A DNA stretch of 64,000 nucleotides. Origin: Isoetes taiwanensis. Lineage: Eukaryota; Streptophyta; Lycopodiopsida; Isoetales; Isoetaceae. Position numbers and translations under genes: made by a program. Where the stretch lies: positions 7,592,445 through 7,656,444 of the forward strand of contig JAJEKV010000008.1 of NCBI GenBank assembly GCA_021234155.1, given 5' to 3'. Below the pieces are notes generated by a model. It did no database searches, had not been told where the DNA came from, and saw only the letters and a list, made by a program, of their open reading frames with translations. Of the stretch, positions 57,255 through 64,000 are shown piece after piece. Numbering within the stretch: position 1 is the first letter of the stretch; every line of letters starts with the position of its first letter.

Positions 57255-58912
57255 TGTGACGTTCCAGGACAGTATACGGTCCCAGGACGTATACTGTACT
57301 GCCTCGTCACGCGTACACGCCACTCCGACCGACGTGTACGCCAACGTGTAGCTAGGCTAGTAGCCCTAGGGGGCAACGTGCAAGGAGTGTGCATTTATTA
57401 ATGTGCACATTAAACAATGTGCACATTCACTTAGGTGCATATTTTCCCATGTGGCCACTTCATGCCAAGTGGGCCACACCCATAGGTGCAATTAATGTGC
57501 ACATTTTCCAATGTACACATTAATGTGGGCACACATTTCCATGTGGGCACATTTTTCCACCTAGCCATTAAAGGCAAGTGGGCCCATTCCCAATTATCCC
57601 ACATGCCTAAAGGGGATAATTGGAAACCCTAGCCAACCCCTTGTCTATTAAAGGAGAGAAACCCTAACTTGCCCAATTTTCATTTCTAGGGTTTTAGAAC
57701 CCTGTTTTGGCTGCCTCAACAGCCAAAACCGCATCCCAGACTCTGCCTGAGAGAACTGCACCTTTAGTTTCCCTTGATTCGAGCGTTTCAGTAGGATGGT
57801 CGAGCTCAGGTCAGGAGGAGCCACTCAAGGATCAGGTATTTGGCCAATTAGATAGTCTAAACCCTATTTCAGTCATAGAATCGGTAGGTTTAGCCTATTA
57901 AATTGCCCATAGCAGCCTTCTAGATCTCTAGATACCAGCCTCTAACTAAAGAACCTAACTCTATGATGTAGATTAGATATAGTTCTTTAGTTCTTCTGTG
58001 ATGTATGTGGATGATGTTTCTCTATGAACTCCTTGTATTGGGAAGGGGGGTAGAGACCTAAAGCTTGGTAGTAGATGCTCCTAGAGTAGCCTCTCTAGCA
58101 CACTATAGATTCGGCTTGTGTACAAGAACCACACCTGGTTGTGGGTGAAGGGGCCAGACTGGCTAAGGAGGAGGTTCATGTCCTGACTCTTGAACGATCC
58201 CTCTGGTGTGTAAGGCCTACCAGGGATCATTGTGACTAGGTCTAATGGCTCACCACTGAGTGCGGGTGAGGCATGGACTCGATACCCGTGAAGTGGTGTA
58301 CACTTTCCAGTGGGGTTCGAATCTGAGGCAAAGGCCCTCTAGTCACCTTGAGTCGGCATGTAGATCTCTCGGAGGGAGTGATCCCTTCCCGCGCCCCATG
58401 GGCTGGGAGGATGAAACCCGGAATAGCCCTTTTGGCTATGCATCCGTGGCTCTGATCGGTCCCCGACACTTTTCACCTACCGCAAAGTGTGCAATGGGAG
58501 GGGCGGATGGAGTGGACAACCCTATGCCATGTTCTTATGCCGCCCAAATCCATTGCCATGAATTACATGCGCAATGATCTCTGGAGACCCAAGCCGTCAG
58601 TCATTCTCTTGAGTCTGAGCCTTGGGTAGAACTCCCCATATGTATTGTGCTCCCTTCGTTTATGCAGATGTGATGGGCCACCCTTCGAGGTGGATATGTG
58701 CTTATGTTGTATACTGACATGTATGTTTACGCTTCCGCAGCTAGGTAGACCCTGAGGAAGACGGGGTAAAATGACCCCTTCACTCTTCCCACTGGAACCC
58801 GTCACGGTTGCAGTGTCATGTGGAGGGCCCTGTATCGGCATGGAGCTGGTATGGGGGATGAACTCCTGTTTGTATACGGTGAGTGCACCGTATACGAGTA
58901 GGGGACGTCACA
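57255..58912 (+). repeat. 3' LTR of element B
   Basis: Starts TGTGACGTTCC and ends GGGGACGTCACA, so the ends form an 8-bp inverted repeat TGTGACGT/ACGTCACA. GCTCT follows at 58913-58917 and matches 45558-45562. Confidence 0.94.
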
Positions 58913-59515
58913 GCTCTCAAAGATCAGTTACCTCTTCCCACGGTTCTGGTTGGAGCTGTTGCGACTTCCACACCCACGGTGCATGCCACGGTGGGCAATC
59001 AACATATCCATCATGTCCAAATTGATGGTGGTAGTGCCGTCAATCTCATTACTGATAAACTCAGGAAGCAATTGGGCATCAAACAATTATACCGTGCCCC
59101 TTATGACATCAAGTTGGCAAGTGGCCACATCACGCGTCCTCAAGGAGTCACTCCTCTTCTACATATCAACATTGGTGATCTCAAATTCCCCTTGGAATTT
59201 GGTGTTTGGAAAGCGGGAGAAGACCCTGGTGATTATGAAATGCTGGTTGGACGACCTTTTCTCCCCCAGACTAAGAGCATTCATTACTGGGCCACGGACC
59301 AACTTGTTATCACCGATGGCCATCAACCTTCCATCTCCGACACTGACTCTGAAGAAGCCCAAAATATTTATCATGTTCAAGCTCCTCCAGCGGGTCTACC
59401 TCTCTCATCTTATCCTGAGTATGCTGATCCTTGGGGTGACATGACGCTCGATCAGGACCAGGCTGTGGCGGCTCTTTTGGACCCTTACCTGGCTTCCTGC
59501 AATCGCATTCAATGA
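58913..59515 (+). pseudogene. pol: Element C protease region
   Basis: Reading resumes directly after element B (ALKDQLPLPTVLVGAVA). The active-site block is HHVQIDGGSAVNLI (~59010-59050): Asp-Gly-Gly instead of the usual Asp-Ser/Thr-Gly, a form that may still be functional in this lineage. DYEMLVGRPFL (~59230) is the second protease block. The C-terminal part is Asp/Pro-rich and closes at TGA 59513-59515. Confidence 0.82.
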
Positions 59516-60009
59516 CTTGATCATTTTTCTGACCCACTTTCTTCTTCAGAGACAGTTGATGTACATGCCATCATGAAGCAACCCTTGCTTGATGACGCTC
59601 AGCAGCCTCTTTTCTTCACGACGCAAAATGCTGCTCCTCCCGTCATGCTTCAGCCTCCTGCTCATCAGGTTCAGGACACGGAGGTTGTTCCTCATATTCA
59701 AACTCCAGAAGTGGAAATCGTGGACATTGGAAACAATCAACCAGTCCGCTTAGCTGCTCAACTTCCACCTACATATAAAGCACGCGCTCTAACGCTGTTC
59801 AAGAAATTCAAACATATTTTTGCTTGGAGCTACAAAGACCTTCGAGGTATCAAAAAAGAATTGGGGGAACTCACAATTCCTACTAAATCAGACGCACGCC
59901 CAATCTAGCAATGACAGTACAGGCTCAACCCAAATTACCGTGACCGCGTCAAGGCCGAAATTGACAAACTCTTGGCTGCTGGCCTGATTTATGAGGTCAA
60001 ACATTCTGA
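59516..60009 (+). pseudogene. pol: Element C protease-RT linker and RT start, broken
   Basis: The frame 59573-59908 reads a linker and the start of RT (YKARALTLFKKFKHIFAWSY, then GELTIPTKSDARPI) and meets a TAG at 59906. The RT fingers (AEIDKLLAAGLIYEVKHSEW) continue beyond it. Frame changes near 59520 and 60010 separate this piece from its neighbours. Confidence 0.8.
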
Positions 60010-62572
60010 ATGGGTGAGCCCATCGTCATTGCTCTCAAACATAATGGTAAGATCCGCGTTTGTGTGGACTACAGAAAACTCAATCAAGCAACGGAGCGTG
60101 ATCACTTTCCGCTTCCCTTTACTGACCAGGTTCTTGAAGAAGTTGCTGGTCATGAGATGTACTCTTTCATGGATGGTTTTTCTGGGTACAATCAAATTTC
60201 TATCAAGCAAGAAGATCAACTCAAAACCACCTTCACCACCCCGTGGGGCACTTTTGCCTATAAGGTGGTCCCCTTTGGTTTGTCAAACTCTCCTTCCACT
60301 TTTCAGCGCATCATGCTCTCAATCTTTCAAGACTTTATGAAGGATAAACCTTTTCTTCAAATCTTTCAAGATGATTTTTCTGCCTACAGCTCCATGGAAG
60401 ATCATTTGGAAAAATTGGAACTTGTCTTTCAAAAATGTGATGAATCTGGCATTAGTCTCAATCCTGAGAAGTGCACTTTCTGCGTCACCTCCGGCGTTCT
60501 GTTGGGTCATGTGGTCAGTAAAGAAGGCATCACCACGGATCCCGCCAAAATCAGTTGTGTACTGAAAGCTCAAGCACCCTCTAATATCAAAGAGACACGC
60601 TCTTTTCTGGGTAAGGTCAATTACTATTCCGCCTTCATTCCTGGACTTGCAGCTATAGCTGACCCCATTCATAAACTCACGGGTGATAAATCCACTTGGG
60701 CTTGGAATCCCCAAGCGGAAGCTGCTTTTCAGAAGTTGAAACTGTTACTTACTCAGGCCCCGGTACTTGTTCCTCCTCAATGGGACAAGCCCTTCCACGT
60801 TCATGTTGACGTCTCTGCTTTTGCCATTGGTGCTGTTCTCTCTCAGGCCTATGATGACACCACGGATAAACCAATCCGCTATGCCAGCAGAAAACTCAAT
60901 CCTGCTGAGCGCAACTATTCTGCCACGGAACGAGAAGCTTTGGGTTTAGTTTTCTGTGTCCAACGCTTTCGACATTATTTGTTGGGTAGCCAGATCAAGT
61001 TCTTTGTTGACCATCAAGCTCTTCTTTATTTGATCAACAAAGCCACGCCCACGGGTCGAATTGCTCGTTGGGTCCTTCTTCTACAAGAGTTCGCTCCCTT
61101 CGAAATTGTTCATAAGGCAGGCAAATCACATGTGGTGCCTGATTATCTTTCACGCATCCACACGGACGATCCCTCCACGGGTGTTTCTGACGCCTTTCCA
61201 GACGCTCAATTGTTCCTGGTCACGGCCACGCCCCATTGGTTTCACAACTTTCAGCAATATCTTCTCACTGGTGCTCTTCCTCCCGCCGATCCGACGCTCT
61301 CTCCAGAAAAGCTTCGCTCCCGCCACCGTCAGTTTCTCCGTGAGGTCCGTGACTATACCATGGTTGCAGGCCATTTGTACAAACGCGGCAAAGACATGGT
61401 CCTCAGACGTTGTGTCCTCCCTCACGAGGTGCCCGATATAGTTCGCCAAGCTCACGACGGGCTTGGTGGTGGTCATTTTAGTGGTGACGCCACGGCACGC
61501 AAAATTCTTCTGGCAGGATACTTCTGGCCCACGCTATTCAAAGATGCCCACGCTTCTGCTCGCACGTGTGACGTCTGTCAGCGTGTGGGGAAACCCACGG
61601 CCCGTGACGCTCTTCCATTGACGCCGGTCGCCACGCCACATCCCTTCAGCAAATGGGGAATGGATTTTGTGGGGCCCATGGACCCACCGGCGCGGCACAC
61701 CCGTGCCCGCTATATTTTGGTCATCACGGATTATGCTACCAAATGGGCGGAAGCTTGTGCACTTCCAGACAACACTGCTGCCAGCACAGCCAAGGTCCTC
61801 TTCACGCATATCATCACGCGTTTTGGTTGTCCCACGGAACTTGTTAGTGATCGTGGCGTGCATTTTGTCAACCATACCATTAAGGAGCTGACGGATTATC
61901 TTCACATCCAACACCGGAAGAGTACACCCTATTATCCTCAAGGAAATGGCTTGGCTGAAAGTACCAACAAAACACTCATCACAGTTCTCAAGAAAATTTG
62001 TGTTGCTTCACGCACAGATTGGCAGGAAAAGTTGCCTACTGTTTGTTCTTTGGGCTTACAACACTAGTTTCAAAATAGCTACTGGTCACACTCCTTTCAA
62101 ACTGGTTTATGGTCAAGAAGCTCTCATGCCTTTTGAATACATTCTTCCAACTCTCCGTTTTCAACTTGCTACAGCCCATAATCCATCTGCTGCACTCAAG
62201 GAACGGGTTTATCAATTGGAACAGTTGGATGAACTTCGGCGTGATGCTTACATTCGTGTTCTTAATGGCCAACAGTTGCAGAAATCATTGCATGACAAAC
62301 GACTTAAGACCAAAACATTCAAAGAAGGAGATTTGGTTCTTCTTTATGATTCCCGTTACAAAAATTTTCCGAGCAAGTTAAAGTTTCGATGGCTTGGTCC
62401 TTATCAAATTGTTCAATTAGTGCAACCCAGCATTTTCAAGCTGGCCGAATTAGATGACACCCCATTACCTACACTAGTTAATGGCTTTCGCCTCAAACAA
62501 TTTCATACAACAGACAGTGACAATCATCCACCAGATGCTGTTCCAGACACAGACACAACAGATAGTGACTAA
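60010..62572 (+). pseudogene. pol: Element C reverse transcriptase, RNase H and integrase
   Basis: Open from 60010 to 62067 (685 codons), then shifted into the frame 61946-62572 near 62040. RT: IALKHNGKIRVCVDYRKLNQ, FMDGFSGYNQISI, PFGLSNSPSTFQ, and the active site IFQDDFSAYS (~60360; Gln precedes Asp-Asp). RNase H: HVDVSAFAIGAVLSQ (~60805) and FVDHQALLYL. Integrase: HDGLGGGHFSG ... CDVCQRVGK zinc domain, then MDFVGP, VSDRGVHFVN and GNGLAESTN as the Asp, Asp, Glu residues. After the shift come FKLVYGQEALMPFEY and a GPY/F-like GPYQIVQLV. No chromodomain. Apart from the one shift it is well preserved. Confidence 0.9.
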
Positions 62573-62709
62573 CAAGCGGCATATTTATATTATAGAGGTG
62601 AAATTTTTACAAAATGTGAGCAGAGCCCATCTATTTCCGCTATGGGCAGGGCCCTATTTACAAAAACGGGTTGAGCGCCCTATCTACTAAGTCCTAAGGA
62701 GAAAACCCT
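62573..62709. other. Spacer between pol and antisense ORF of C
   Basis: Contains CCATCTATTTCCGCTATGGGCAGGGCCCT-type GC islands in short form but no gene. Confidence 0.4.
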
Positions 62710-62961
62710 CTACTCCGGGTTTGGAGCAGAGGTGATACGCAGGATGTGGTAGTAATTCTGCTCCGGATCCCAGCGCAGGTGAATCACCACCTCCATCCCG
62801 TTAGTCAGGGGATCGGGATGCTCAGCCATCCCGGCACACCACCCGTCCATTGCGATACCACGATTGTGGCACCGCCAGAGATCCAAGCAGTCCATCTTGC
62901 AGGTAATCCACTCAAGGCAGTTTGAAGATATAGTGCACTTGTCAGACATACTGAGCGCCAT
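62710..62961 (-). CDS. Antisense ORF of element C, 83 codons, unknown
   Basis: Minus-strand ORF with an ATG at 62961 and a second at 62949. It reads SDKCTISSNCLEWITCKMDC and then MEVVIHLRWDPEQNYYHIL. Cys-rich at the start and acidic at the end. No family is recognised. It lies downstream of pol, opposite to it. Some Tat-lineage plant elements, such as maize Grande, are known to carry antisense genes in this position, which supports a real gene. A TATA box (62993-62999) sits about 32 bp upstream, so the second ATG may be the true start. Confidence 0.5.
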   Translation of the reverse strand: MALSMSDKCTISSNCLEWITCKMDCLDLWRCHNRGIAMDGWCAGMAEHPDPLTNGMEVVIHLRWDPEQNYYHILRITSAPNPE

Positions 62962-62992
62962 CGGGTGTCTCAGCTTCGACCCCTGCTCATCT

Positions 62993-62999
62993 TTTATAG
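62993..62999 (-). promoter_or_regulatory. TATA box for antisense ORF of C
   Basis: On the minus strand the sequence reads CTATAAAAGATG, a strong plant TATA context, placed 32-44 bp before the two candidate ATGs. Confidence 0.55.
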
Positions 63000-63499
63000 T
63001 CCAACCGACGGACTACTGTCGACGTGGACCAATCAGAAACTTCACCAACGTGTTTGCAATGCAAGGCTGTTACTAAATGGGGAATCTTCTCTCCCGCCGC
63101 ATATCTAGCCATGGTACCTTCTGACACCTTTGTTTAATGACATCCCACTTCGAGTTGCCGGCATTAAATGACATTCCTTCTTTTCACGCCCGTCGACCAT
63201 TAATGTGCGTCCTTTCGCCACCTGTCACATCAGATCATTCCCTTACGTCTCATCGCCACCGTTCACTGCTTCTCCCTTTACCGTTTGGGGACTTAGCCAA
63301 AATTTTGCCTCTCAATTGCCTCTTTCGCATCTATCGCCACCTAGCATCATCAACGGTTGCTGGTTCACCCTCATCATGCCCCTACGCCAACACTTTGTGC
63401 ACCCTAAAACCTTTTCGCCTCTCTGCGCTTTCATCTTCCGCTCTCCGCTCTCTGCCTTCGCATCTCTGTTCTTCCTGTTCCTTTCCGACGATCTTCGTC
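63000..63499. other. Possible divergent promoter region of C
   Basis: About 0.5 kb between the antisense ORF and the sense ORF at 63500, which point away from each other. Pyrimidine-rich near the sense ORF (CTTCCGCTCTCCGCTCTCTG-type leader, 63435-63490). No convincing plus-strand TATA was found. An overlapping ORF (63205-63594) is a frame shadow. Confidence 0.45.
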
Positions 63500-64000
63500 A
63501 TGGCTGCACCCAGATTACCTACACTTCAAGCTACTGCTCCAAGGGATCCGGCTCTTTTCGAGTCTGTGTATTTCTTGACGCCCACCTTTCGTGATGCCCT
63601 CGTTGGCCCGAGTCGTGAAGTTGCGGAACGCCAAAAGCTTTATGAATTCTCACAGATGGACCTCCCTGCCCCAAATCCAGAGCAAGTGAAGCAGTTCATC
63701 GCTCACATCATCAACAGCCCGAACGGCTATGCTACTGTGGTCGATGGCACCACCATTTTGCTTACCCAGCCCCTGATTTCTGAGGTATTCCGTATTCCTT
63801 TGCAAACACCTTGTTTATCTTGGGCTGCCTTACAGGATATAGATGTCACTGAGTTCGGCGCTCCCTCTTATCAAGCCAACATGCATCGCCTCACCAATAT
63901 TGCCAAAAGCCATGACACTTTTGTCAAATTTCTATGGCGCAAATTGCTTGGGTATTCTATCAAGAACACCCATATCAATAAGCCGTTCTATAATATGGTC
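63500..64000 (+). CDS. Additional sense ORF of element C, open to window end
   Basis: ATG at 63500 followed by 167 codons without a stop up to the last base. It begins MAAPRLPTLQATAPRDPALF and later reads FLTPTFRDALVGPSREVAER, QVKQFIAHIINSPNGYATVV, LLTQPLISEVFRIP and FVKFLWRKLLGYSIKN. No signal peptide or membrane segment occurs in this part. An ORF after pol is known in Athila and some Tat elements (envelope-like or other). I do not recognise this one; the LISEVFRIP type of block reminds me of plant-transposon-associated domains, which is a weak impression. The pyrimidine-rich leader and clean frame argue for a real gene. Confidence 0.65.
   Translation, partial: MAAPRLPTLQATAPRDPALFESVYFLTPTFRDALVGPSREVAERQKLYEFSQMDLPAPNPEQVKQFIAHIINSPNGYATVVDGTTILLTQPLISEVFRIPLQTPCLSWAALQDIDVTEFGAPSYQANMHRLTNIAKSHDTFVKFLWRKLLGYSIKNTHINKPFYNMV

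Larger units (their letters stand above)
45563..58912 (+). mobile_element. Element B: chromovirus with histone H3-like cassette, nested in C
   Basis: A complete Ty3/gypsy element of 13.35 kb. LTRs are 45563-47225 and 57255-58912, and the 5-bp duplication GCTCT stands at 45558-45562 and 58913-58917. Removing the element with one GCTCT joins the two halves of element C in register. A tRNA-Met primer site follows the 5' LTR and AAGGTGGGGAGAA precedes the 3' LTR. Pol ends in a chromodomain. The 4.3 kb before gag are exceptional: two paralogous promoter-ORF cassettes, the first coding for a histone H3 fold. Gag, protease and RT have stops and frameshifts, while the 510-codon integrase is open throughout. 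Confidence 0.93.
42685..64000 (+). mobile_element. Element C: Athila/Tat-like Ty3/gypsy element, running past window end
   Basis: The order is LTR, tRNA-Asp-like primer site, gag with three zinc knuckles, [insertion of element B], protease, RT, RNase H, integrase, an antisense ORF, and an additional sense ORF that continues beyond 64000. RT words such as FMDGFSGYNQI and the lack of a chromodomain place it in the Athila/Tat side of plant gypsy elements. Coding parts carry several stops and frameshifts. The 3' LTR lies outside the window. Element B (45563-58912) inserted near the gag/protease boundary. Confidence 0.87.

Overview
The window looks like nuclear DNA of a land plant, most likely a seed plant. 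The genes I can recognise are plant ones: a Pht1 phosphate transporter, a DUF647/RUS protein, a DRP2-type dynamin and possibly a nuclear-pore anchor. They are split by spliceosomal introns, and more than half of the sequence is nested LTR retrotransposon. Nothing bacterial or organellar was seen, and I cannot name the species. Most coding sequence is decayed.

Layout. (1) 1-14827 is element A, an old Ty3/gypsy chromovirus cut by the left window edge. Its pol is interrupted at 4672-12364 by element D, a 7.7-kb DNA transposon with 28-bp terminal inverted repeats and a GAG target duplication. D carries no recognisable transposase, but holds a huge inverted repeat (7981-9665 against 9926-11473) with 19-bp minisatellites in both arms. 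(2) 14828-42684 is host-like DNA with a Pht1 pseudogene, an LTR relic, a RUS-family gene, a DRP2 gene fragment, a possible nuclear-pore-anchor fragment on the minus strand, a 0.8-kb foldback element, a perfect 46-bp palindrome and several tandem duplications. (3) 42685-64000 is element C, an Athila/Tat-like gypsy element running off the right edge. It is interrupted at 45563-58912 by element B, a second chromovirus with both LTRs and a GCTCT target duplication. C also has a short antisense ORF with its own TATA box, and a further sense ORF (63500 onward) open to the window end.

The most unusual finding is in element B. Between its primer binding site (47228) and gag (51546) lie about 4.3 kb organised as two paralogous gene cassettes. 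Each has a pair of 67-bp quasi-palindromes about 200 bp apart, then a TATAAATA box, a similar leader, an ORF and a similar A/T-rich 3' end. The first cassette encodes a histone H3 fold (48865-49137) from the alpha-N helix to the H3-like C-terminus. The canonical H3 tail is replaced by a long charged and proline/lysine-rich extension. The second encodes a protein of roughly 500 residues that I do not recognise. A chromodomain retrotransposon carrying its own H3-like histone is not something I know to have been described.

How the parts work together: in A, B and C, gag, protease, reverse transcriptase/RNase H and integrase would copy the element between its LTRs, and the chromodomains of A and B would steer integration to modified chromatin. 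All three carry frameshifts or stops here, so these copies are probably inactive. The nesting order is clear: D entered A, and B entered C.
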